The notes beneath the pieces are model-generated. The model saw only the letters and a program-made list of their open reading frames with translations, was not told where the DNA came from and made no database searches. 50,805 nt of DNA, from contig JAFAPB010000070.1 in NCBI GenBank assembly GCA_019247335.1, positions 1 to 50,805 of the forward strand, written 5' to 3'. Origin of the DNA: Candidatus Kaiserbacteria bacterium (GTDB lineage Bacteria > Patescibacteriota > Minisyncoccia > Phycocordibacterales > UBA2100). The translations under genes and the position numbers were made by a program. This document shows positions 6,285-12,566 of the stretch, in pieces; the stretch's first letter is position 1; each line of letters begins with the position of its first letter.

Positions 6285-7601
6285 ATGAACTACAGGGTCG
6301 TCGGCGGCAGGAAGCTCTCGGGTACGGTCGAGACCAACATCTCCAAGAACGCGGCGGTCGCGCTTCTCGCGGCGTCGCTTCTCAACCGTGGGAAAACTAT
6401 TTTGAAGAAAATGCCCCGCATCGAAGAGGTGAAGCGCCTCCTCGAGACCATGCAATCGATGGGTGTTGAGACAGAGTGGCAAGAGAACGGCGATATCCAT
6501 ATCACGCCTCCCGAGCGGCTCGATCTTTCCAATATCAATCGTGCCGCAGCCGAGCGCACGCGCTCGATCGCGCTTTTCATCGCACCTCTCGCACACCTCA
6601 TCGACTCATTTGAATTGCCCGCGCCCAAGGGCTGCAATCTGGGGAAGCGAAGCCTCGGCTCGCATATCGACGCGCTCGCGCGCCTCGGCATAAAGATTGA
6701 GGGCAACGAAGAGGCGCATACGTATCACGTAGAGACCGACATCTCCAAAGGCGCGGCGCGCTCGACCGAGGTCATCATGTACGAAGCCTCCGACACCGGC
6801 GTCGAGAACGTGCTCATGGCGGCGGCGAAGATCCCGGGGCTAACGACGATCAAATTCGCCTCAGCCAATTACATGGTGCAGGACCTGTGCGTCTTTCTGC
6901 AGGCATGCGGCGTGCAGATCGACGGCATCGGCACCTCGACGCTCATCGTGCATGGCGTGAAAGATATCAATATCGAAGTCATCGGCTACGCATCGGAGGA
7001 TCCTATCGAATCAATGTTTTTCATTTCGCTCGCCGCGACGACGCAATCCGAGATCTCGATCTCGCGCTGCCCGTACGATTTCATTGAGCTCGAGCTCTTT
7101 ACGCTCGGACACATGGGGCTTGATTACAGCGCATCCGAGCCGTACCGCGCGGAGAACGGTCACACCATCCTGCGCGACATCATTTTGAAGCCCTCAGAGC
7201 TGCGCTCCGCGCCGGAAAAAATTTCGCCGCGTCCGTATCCGGGCATCAACATCGACAACCTGCCGTTTTTTGTGCCGGTCGCCACGCAGGCGAAGGGGAC
7301 GACGCTTATCCACGACTGGGTCTACGACGGTCGCGCACATTGGTATCTCGAAATGAACCATCTGGGCGCGAATGTCGACTTGCTTGATCAGCATCGCGTC
7401 GCGATCAAAGGACCGACGCCGCTTTTTGCGTGCGATATTACGGCACCGCCCGCGCTGCGCCCGGCGACTCTGCTGCTTATCGGCATGATGGCTGCGGAAG
7501 GGGAATCCACGCTTTTTGATGTGTATCCCATCAACCGCGGATACGAGAATTTGCACGAGCGACTCTCCAAACTCGGCGCCTCCGTCGAGGCCGTGGAATA
7601 G
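6285..7601 (+). CDS. murA: UDP-N-acetylglucosamine 1-carboxyvinyltransferase (MurA)
   Basis: The 438-aa product is an EPSP-synthase-fold enzyme that transfers enolpyruvate from PEP to UDP-GlcNAc, the first committed peptidoglycan step in the cytoplasm. It keeps K21-N22 in NISKNAA, the PEP-binding cysteine at C117 (KGCNLGKR, equivalent to C115 of E. coli, the fosfomycin target), the PYPGINIDN aspartate region and the NRGYENL arginine. Several motifs are divergent (RPVDLH is replaced by RSLGSH), so it may be a paralogue, but all named catalytic residues are present. It follows tRNA-Ile by 36 nt. Confidence 0.92.
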   Translation: MNYRVVGGRKLSGTVETNISKNAAVALLAASLLNRGKTILKKMPRIEEVKRLLETMQSMGVETEWQENGDIHITPPERLDLSNINRAAAERTRSIALFIAPLAHLIDSFELPAPKGCNLGKRSLGSHIDALARLGIKIEGNEEAHTYHVETDISKGAARSTEVIMYEASDTGVENVLMAAAKIPGLTTIKFASANYMVQDLCVFLQACGVQIDGIGTSTLIVHGVKDINIEVIGYASEDPIESMFFISLAATTQSEISISRCPYDFIELELFTLGHMGLDYSASEPYRAENGHTILRDIILKPSELRSAPEKISPRPYPGINIDNLPFFVPVATQAKGTTLIHDWVYDGRAHWYLEMNHLGANVDLLDQHRVAIKGPTPLFACDITAPPALRPATLLLIGMMAAEGESTLFDVYPINRGYENLHERLSKLGASVEAVE

Positions 7602-7670
7602 CCTTGCAACAGTACGGTATTTGTTGTACCGTGCGGCACCCAACTGGGCAACCTGAGGAGCTTGAGGGAA

Positions 7671-7880
7671 ATGGCGACAGGAAGTGTGAAGTTCTTCAAT
7701 GGCGAACGCGGTTACGGTTTCATCAAGCCGGACGACGGCGGGCGCGATATCTTCGTGCACATCACCGCCGTGGAGCGGGCGGGCATGAAGTCGCTGTACG
7801 ACGGACAGCGTTTGTCCTTCGACACCGAACCCGACAAGAAGGGCAAGGGACCGAAGGCCGTGCGTCTCGAGTCGATCTGA
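7671..7880 (+). CDS. csp: Cold-shock domain protein
   Basis: The 69-aa product is a single OB-fold cold-shock domain with RNP1 (RGYGFIKP) and RNP2 (DIFVHITAV). It binds single-stranded nucleic acids and acts as RNA chaperone. The start MATGSVKFFN is the family's usual one; an upstream in-frame ATG at 7662 is less likely. Unlike most genes here it has a real leader with GAGGAG and GAGGG motifs. The leader also contains an ACGGTA/TACCGT inverted repeat (7614-7632) that might be a regulatory hairpin or operator. A strong terminator follows. Confidence 0.95.
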   Translation: MATGSVKFFNGERGYGFIKPDDGGRDIFVHITAVERAGMKSLYDGQRLSFDTEPDKKGKGPKAVRLESI

Positions 7881-7904
7881 TCCGATCGACCAGGGGCGAA
7901 GGCG

Positions 7905-7938
7905 CGAGGCGGACGCATGTGCCGCCTCGTCTTTTTTA
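7905..7938 (+). terminator. Intrinsic terminator of the cold-shock gene
   Basis: CGAGGCGG and CCGCCTCG form an 8-bp stem around a 9-nt loop followed by TCTTTTTT. Confidence 0.9.
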
Positions 7939-7949
7939 TTGCTCGCATA

Positions 7950-7955
7950 TACAAT
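7950..7955 (+). promoter_or_regulatory. -10 box 7 nt before ATG 7963
   Basis: TACAAT ends 7 nt upstream of the cyclase start, just behind the csp terminator; leaderless geometry. Confidence 0.6.
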
Positions 7956-7962
7956 TGCCGCG

Positions 7963-8589
7963 ATGGAGCCGAAGGAGATCATTGATATTTCAATGCCGCT
8001 TCGCGAGGGCATGCCGACGTACCCCGGTACGATCGCGCTTACGATCGAAACGAAAAAAAGTGCAACGACCGGCTCGCAAATGTCAGAAATTTCTATTGGC
8101 TCGCACGCGGGCACGCATATTGATGCGCCGCTGCACGCATTTCCGAATGGCGCATCGATCGATTCGATCCCGCTGCTTTCATTCATCGGTGTCTGCCGAG
8201 TCGTCGATTGCACTGCGAGCGTTGGAAGCGTAAGCAAAACGGATCTCGAAGCAAAAGATATTCAAGAAGGCGAGCGAATCCTGATAAAGACCAGCAATTC
8301 GATCCGCGGATTCAGTGAATTCTATCCCGATTTCGTATTTGTCTCATCAGAGGCGTCGCAGTACCTCGCAGAAAAAGGTGTCGTGCTCGTTGGCATCGAT
8401 TCGCTCTCGATCAAACAGAAAGGCTCGCCAGATAATACGCCGCATACGCATTTGCTTGAGAAACAAATTCCCATCCTTGAAGGAATCGATCTTTCTAAAG
8501 CAGAGGAAGGCGAGTATACATTGATCGCATTCCCGCTCGCGTACATCGGTATCGATGGTGCGCCAGCACGCGCGGTGCTTCTGCGCTGA
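7963..8589 (+). CDS. Cyclase family (kynurenine formamidase-like) hydrolase
   Basis: The 208-aa product has the cyclase/KynB metal-hydrolase signature: DISMPLREGMPTYPG at the N terminus and the metal-binding SHAGTHIDAPLHAF (HxGTHxDxPxH), with VGIDSLSI and the C-terminal HTHLLEKQIPILEGIDL. Known relatives hydrolyse formyl-kynurenine or cyclic amides; no tryptophan-catabolic partner is nearby, so the substrate is open. The start at 7963 is chosen because it is 7 nt behind a TACAAT box, while an upstream in-frame codon lies in the csp terminator. The next gene begins 1 nt after the stop. Confidence 0.85.
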   Translation: MEPKEIIDISMPLREGMPTYPGTIALTIETKKSATTGSQMSEISIGSHAGTHIDAPLHAFPNGASIDSIPLLSFIGVCRVVDCTASVGSVSKTDLEAKDIQEGERILIKTSNSIRGFSEFYPDFVFVSSEASQYLAEKGVVLVGIDSLSIKQKGSPDNTPHTHLLEKQIPILEGIDLSKAEEGEYTLIAFPLAYIGIDGAPARAVLLR

Positions 8590-8590
8590 T

Positions 8591-9247
8591 ATGTCGCGCC
8601 CGCGCATTATCGTTTTTGCCTCCGGCAGCAAGGATGGTGGCGGCAGCGGATTTGAGAATCTGGTCAAAAGCGCGGATCTCGATGCAGCTATTGTCGCGGT
8701 TGTTTCAAATCACGAACATGGCGGTGTGCGCGCCCGCGCGGAGAAACTCGACGTACCGTTCATTTATATGCCGGCGCCATACGATGCGGCTGCCTATCAA
8801 AAAATTGTTGCAGGTACCGGTGCCGAATGGGTCGCGCTCTCCGGCTGGCTCAAATTTGTGCATGGCCTCGATCCTGCAAAGGCGTTTAACATCCATCCCG
8901 CATTGCTATCATTTCAAAACGGCAGATTCGGCGGCCCCGGCCTTTATGGCCACCATGTCCACGAAGCGGTAAAAGAGGCATTCGATGCGGGAGACGTTTC
9001 TGAATCCGGCTTCACGATGCATTTCGTCACTGGAGAATATGATCGCGGGCCGATATTTTTTGAATACCGCGTGCCGCTTATCGCAGGCATGAGTGCGGAT
9101 GATATAGCCAAAACAGTAAATGCGGAGGAACATCGATGGCAGCCGAAGATCACGAATATGGTCGTGCACGGCGACATATTGTGGGATGGCAAAGACCCCG
9201 CGAGCCTTCACGCGCCCGCAGGCTACGGCTATTTCCCAAAGCCATAA
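8591..9247 (+). CDS. Formyltransferase, PurN-like
   Basis: The 218-aa product has the formyl-THF transferase fold: FASGSKDGGGSGFENL at the nucleotide-binding N terminus and the catalytic triad N100, H102 (FNIHPALL) and D151 (EYDRGPI). PurN adds a formyl group to GAR in purine synthesis using 10-formyl-THF. No other purine gene is near, and the loop after NIHPALL is unusual (SFQNGRFGGPGLYG), so a different amine acceptor is possible. It starts 1 nt after the cyclase stop, suggesting a shared transcript and coupled translation. Confidence 0.75.
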   Translation: MSRPRIIVFASGSKDGGGSGFENLVKSADLDAAIVAVVSNHEHGGVRARAEKLDVPFIYMPAPYDAAAYQKIVAGTGAEWVALSGWLKFVHGLDPAKAFNIHPALLSFQNGRFGGPGLYGHHVHEAVKEAFDAGDVSESGFTMHFVTGEYDRGPIFFEYRVPLIAGMSADDIAKTVNAEEHRWQPKITNMVVHGDILWDGKDPASLHAPAGYGYFPKP

Positions 9248-9315
9248 TCTCAACTAGAATGCGCGCACCGGGCATGCGTCGGAATTGGCCTGAACGATGA
9301 CGTTCAAATTATTGT

Positions 9316-9397
9316 GGGCGTGTGGCGGAATTGGTATACGCGTACGTCTCAGAAGCGTATCCCGCAAGGGTTGGGAGTTCGAGTCTCCCCACGCCCA
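9316..9397 (+). tRNA. tRNA-Leu (CAG)
   Basis: The acceptor GGGCGTG/CACGCCC is perfect. The anticodon stem TACGT/GCGTA closes a CTCAGAA loop, giving anticodon CAG. A class II variable arm (TCCCGCAAGGG region) and a T arm GGGAG-TTCGAGT-CTCCC follow, with discriminator A. The 3' CCA is not encoded (CAA follows). Confidence 0.96.
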
Positions 9398-9411
9398 CAA
9401 TGCTTTGAACT

Positions 9412-9471
9412 GGGCGTACGTCTCAGAAGTGTATCCAGCAAGGGTTGGGAGTTCGAGTCTCCCCATGCCCA
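9412..9471 (+). pseudogene. Second tRNA-Leu (CAG) copy lacking the D-arm
   Basis: Positions 9415-9472 repeat 9341-9398 over 58 nt with three substitutions and no gap. The 5' acceptor GGGCG is present, but the segment carrying the D-arm is absent, as if 22 nt were lost between two GCGT microrepeats. Anticodon loop CTCAGAA, variable arm and T arm are intact. Acceptor pairing is still possible for six pairs (one substitution makes G-U). It is either a decayed duplicate or a D-armless tRNA. Confidence 0.85.
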
Positions 9472-9481
9472 CTGTTTGAGC

Positions 9482-9487
9482 GATAAT
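9482..9487 (+). promoter_or_regulatory. -10 box 6 nt before ATG 9494
   Basis: GATAAT ends 6 nt upstream of the start, between the tRNA-Leu copy and the gene. Confidence 0.5.
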
Positions 9488-9493
9488 ACACAT

Positions 9494-10546
9494 ATGATCA
9501 AGAGAGAGGTTTCGCTCGTCCTTGCCGCATCGGTACTCTTCGCGATGCTTATTGTCTGCGTCGCGCTCATCTCGTCGGCATTTCGCGATCTCTCTGCAGA
9601 ATCCGCTGCACCGCCCGAAGCCGGAACAGTCGCGGTCTATTTGAACAATCAGGAATACGCGCGCGAGAGCGACACGCTCGCGCGGCTCGTCAACGATCAG
9701 GGCGCTACGGCGGCGCTCGAGCGGCTTAAAAAGGACATGAGCGATCCGAAAGTTGCTGCATCGTGCCATTCGCTCGCGCACGGCATCGGTCACGCGGCGT
9801 TCGAGAAGTACAAAGATTTCGGTACCGCGATGCAGTATCAGGACGACGTCTGCGGCGCCGGCTATTTGCATGGTGTGATCGAGCGGGTCTTTAAGAGTTC
9901 GACCGATATCGACAGAGACATGGATACGATCTGCAAGCCGTATACGTCGGAAGTATTTCTGCAGAAGTGCTACCACGGCGTCGGCCACGGTCTTATGTAT
10001 TACACCGACAACGACGTGACTAAGTCGATCAGCATGTGTGGGGAATATAAGAGCAATGAATTCAAGATCGCGTGTTCAGAAGGCGTATTTATGGAAAATT
10101 TCGGCACCGATGAGAATGATCACGAGTCTGCATTTTTGAATGCCGACAATCCGTCGTTTCCGTGTACCCAGCAAAATACTTTTTACAAAGGCAGCTGCTA
10201 TTTCTACGCGCCGATCTATTACTTGCGGCTGCACGAGAATAATTATCGATCCGCCTTGAACTGGTGCGCGACGATCGAGACGCCGTTCAAACTCCGCTGC
10301 ATGACCGGCGTCGGCAGCCGGATCATGAAACAATATCTCGATAATGCGCGGGTTCCCGAAAATATGTGCGTCCGCCAGGATCGCGCTGAAACGGCTGCAT
10401 GCATCGATGGCATGATGAGCTACTACCTTCTGCAGAATAATTCTGTCGATGCGGCACTCCGTATATGCGACGATTTCTCCGGCCCGAGCCACGACGATTG
10501 CGTCTCATCCGTCGAATCGCGCCGCGCGCTTTATGAAGATCAATAA
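9494..10546 (+). CDS. Exported protein with cysteine-paired helical repeats, unknown function
   Basis: The 350-aa product starts with an N-terminal membrane segment (about residues 7-30), so the rest is predicted outside the membrane. Outside that segment there are 14 cysteines at 91, 120, 147, 159, 182, 194, 224, 235, 258, 269, 292, 303, 325 and 336. The last twelve form six pairs spaced 11-12 residues apart, recurring every 33-42 residues, often with G(V/I) after the second cysteine (CYHGVGHG, CSEGVF, CMTGVG, CIDGMM). This resembles disulfide-locked helical hairpin repeats such as Sel1-like Hcp proteins, but the spacing differs. Histidine clusters HGIGH and HGVGHG could bind metal. I recognise no named family. 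Confidence 0.8.
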   Translation: MIKREVSLVLAASVLFAMLIVCVALISSAFRDLSAESAAPPEAGTVAVYLNNQEYARESDTLARLVNDQGATAALERLKKDMSDPKVAASCHSLAHGIGHAAFEKYKDFGTAMQYQDDVCGAGYLHGVIERVFKSSTDIDRDMDTICKPYTSEVFLQKCYHGVGHGLMYYTDNDVTKSISMCGEYKSNEFKIACSEGVFMENFGTDENDHESAFLNADNPSFPCTQQNTFYKGSCYFYAPIYYLRLHENNYRSALNWCATIETPFKLRCMTGVGSRIMKQYLDNARVPENMCVRQDRAETAACIDGMMSYYLLQNNSVDAALRICDDFSGPSHDDCVSSVESRRALYEDQ

Positions 10547-10586
10547 AGATTGTACTGGGCAATAAACCTGCTATCCTCACGGGCAC

Positions 10587-11297
10587 ATGGACTTGAAGGG
10601 GTCATCGGCGGTGATAACGGGCGGAGCACGCGGGCTCGGTGCCTCGCTCGCGCGTGAGCTTGTCGAGAACGGTGGCAATGTGCTCATTTCGGACATCGAC
10701 GGGGGTGATCTGCGCTCGCTCGCCAAAGAGCTCGATATGCCGTCGTTGCACTGCAACGTGACGGATCGCGAGCAGGTGGAGGCGCTCGGTCGCTACGCGA
10801 TGGAGCGCTTCGGCCAGATCGATCTCTGGATCAACAACGCGGGCATCTGGATGCCGTACATGCCCGCGCTCGAGATCGATTTCAATAAGGCGCGTCAGCT
10901 GATCGACGTGAATTATTTCGGCACCGCCTACGGTATGCTCGAAGCGGTAAAGCATATGCAGCCGCGCGGTGCGGGCACTATTTTAAATATCCTCTCGGTG
11001 CGCTCCTTGAAAGGCAAAGCGCTCGGCGCGGCATACTCGGCAAGCAAATTCGCAGCCGAAGGATTCACGCAAGCGGTGCGCGACGAGCTCAAGGATACGG
11101 GCATTTCCGTCCTCGGCGTCTATCCGTATCGCATGAAGACGGGACTCTTCGGCGAGCACAAGCACAAGGATTACGCGCAGTCGATGGAGCCGGACGATGT
11201 CGCGAAAATAATCACCGACAATCTCATCCATCAGCGCCCCGCAGAGCACCTCGAGATCTGGAGCGCGACCGACGTACGCAAGTCATACATCGTATGA
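10587..11297 (+). CDS. Short-chain dehydrogenase/reductase
   Basis: The 236-aa classical SDR has the cofactor motif TGGARGLG (residues 11-18), D38 and D40 in SDIDG (suggesting NAD preference), NNAG, and the catalytic YSASK. Its oxidoreductase substrate is unknown. A TATCCT box preceded by TGC lies 9 nt before the ATG. Its stop overlaps the ATG of the CofE-like gene (ATGA), so the two are translationally coupled. Confidence 0.9.
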   Translation: MDLKGSSAVITGGARGLGASLARELVENGGNVLISDIDGGDLRSLAKELDMPSLHCNVTDREQVEALGRYAMERFGQIDLWINNAGIWMPYMPALEIDFNKARQLIDVNYFGTAYGMLEAVKHMQPRGAGTILNILSVRSLKGKALGAAYSASKFAAEGFTQAVRDELKDTGISVLGVYPYRMKTGLFGEHKHKDYAQSMEPDDVAKIITDNLIHQRPAEHLEIWSATDVRKSYIV

Positions 11298-11983
11298 ACG
11301 TGATGGCGGTTCGCACCGCTCTTTTCAAAGAAGGAAATGACCTAGCCGCTTTTATCATTCGTCACATACCAAAAGTAAAAAACGGTTTCGTGATCGTCGT
11401 CTCGTCGAAGATCGCGGCGCTTGCAGAAGGCCGTACCGCTGGTGCGCACGACAAAGAGCGGCTGATCAAAAAAGAGAGTTCATGGCGCAAGAGAATATTG
11501 CCGAAATGGTGGCTCACGGTACGCGATGGCGTCGCGATCGTAAATGCCGGCATCGATGATTCGAATGCGGAAGGGAAACTCGTACTTTTGCCGAAAGACT
11601 GTTTCAAAACGGCTGCCGCGCTTCGCGCGAAGCTCAAAAGGCACTACCGCATTCGTAATCTCGGTGTGATTTTGACCGACAGTCGCGTCGCGCCGCTGCG
11701 CGCAGGCGTGACCGGCGTTGCGCTCGGTTACGCAGGATTCAAGGGTGTCCGTGATTATCGCGGCACAAAAGATTTATTCGGTCGCCGGCTTGAAGTCACG
11801 CAGACCAACGTCGCGGATTCGCTCGCGACTGCAGCCACATTACTCATGGGCGAGGAAAGCGAGCGTCAGCCGCTTGCTGTCATCGAAGATGCACCCGTCG
11901 AATTCGCGGAGCGCGTGAACCGGAAGGAAACATTGATATCGCTCAAAGACGATATCTATCGCGACCTGTTTAAGCGACGGTAG
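11294..11983 (+). CDS. CofE-like (coenzyme F420-0:L-glutamate ligase family) protein
   Basis: The 229-aa product shows the CofE family pattern: FVIVVSSKIAALAEGR, a metal/GTP region with DDSNAEGKLVLLPKDC, and NLGVILTDSRVAPLRAGVTGVALGYAGF. CofE adds glutamate to F420-0 in F420 producers. No F420 biosynthetic gene (CofC, CofD, FbiC) is in the window, and F420 is not known as a general CPR cofactor, so it may act on another acid. It overlaps the SDR gene by 4 nt and converges with a 14-nt overlap on the DUF6580 gene. Confidence 0.8.
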   Translation: MNVMAVRTALFKEGNDLAAFIIRHIPKVKNGFVIVVSSKIAALAEGRTAGAHDKERLIKKESSWRKRILPKWWLTVRDGVAIVNAGIDDSNAEGKLVLLPKDCFKTAAALRAKLKRHYRIRNLGVILTDSRVAPLRAGVTGVALGYAGFKGVRDYRGTKDLFGRRLEVTQTNVADSLATAATLLMGEESERQPLAVIEDAPVEFAERVNRKETLISLKDDIYRDLFKRR

Positions 11984-12560
11984 AAACGGCGCTCGACACC
12001 CGATCGCGCACTGCCGAGCGCGCTAATTCGTAGCTGCCGAAAAGTACGCTCGTGTAGAAGAGATCGCCGAAGAGCGTGCCTTGGAGAAACGGCAAGCCTG
12101 CGACATAGCTCTGCCAGAGACCGAGGAGCGAACGGTCGTATTCGCCGAGCATCCAGACGGCGGCGTTGGTGATGAGGAAGAACTGCAGGCTGCAGAAAAT
12201 GCTCGCGAGCACGACCGTAAGCGGGCTCTTGTGATGCTTGAGCCAGAGGCCCACGAGCGCGGAGATCGCGAAGCTGACGTAGACCGCCACGATCGCGCTA
12301 TGCAGGAGCGCGAGCGGTCCGTAGAGATGGCTGAAGTCGAAGTACTGCGCGCTGAACGGATGCACATAGAGCAATAGATAATCGGAGATGAGCATTGCGG
12401 CGAGCGGGACGATAAAGGCGTAGCGCTTGTTCAGATAGACGCCGCCGAAGAGCGCCATCGCTGTGATCGGCGCGAAATTCGGCATATGCGGCACGAGGCG
12501 CATGAGTGCGAGGAGCGCGATCACGCCAAACGGAGCGGCTGCGGCAAGAAGTTTCTGCAT
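11970..12560 (-). CDS. DUF6580-type putative transport membrane protein
   Basis: The 196-aa protein has about five hydrophobic segments and the family opening LMRLVPHMPNFAPITAMALFGG, typical of DUF6580, a group regarded as putative transporters resembling the S-components of ECF vitamin transporters. The ATG at 12560 is preferred to an in-frame TTG at 12566. It starts about 6 nt after the stop of the transcobalamin-like gene and is the last gene of the cobalamin-riboswitch operon, which suggests it carries a corrinoid across the membrane. No ECF ATPase or T-component lies in this window. Confidence 0.78.
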   Translation of the reverse strand: MQKLLAAAAPFGVIALLALMRLVPHMPNFAPITAMALFGGVYLNKRYAFIVPLAAMLISDYLLLYVHPFSAQYFDFSHLYGPLALLHSAIVAVYVSFAISALVGLWLKHHKSPLTVVLASIFCSLQFFLITNAAVWMLGEYDRSLLGLWQSYVAGLPFLQGTLFGDLFYTSVLFGSYELARSAVRDRVSSAVSTVA

Positions 12561-12566
12561 AGGCAA

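Noticed and set aside
9314..9493. N-terminal extension of the gene at 9494 into the tRNA region
   Set aside because: The extension would translate tRNA-Leu sequence; the ATG at 9494 is followed by a membrane segment and preceded by a GATAAT box.
9254..9988. Minus-strand frame giving a GDSNSQPL-type peptide
   Set aside because: This is the known translation artefact of the complement of tRNA-Leu; the region holds two tRNA-Leu copies and the start of the exported protein.
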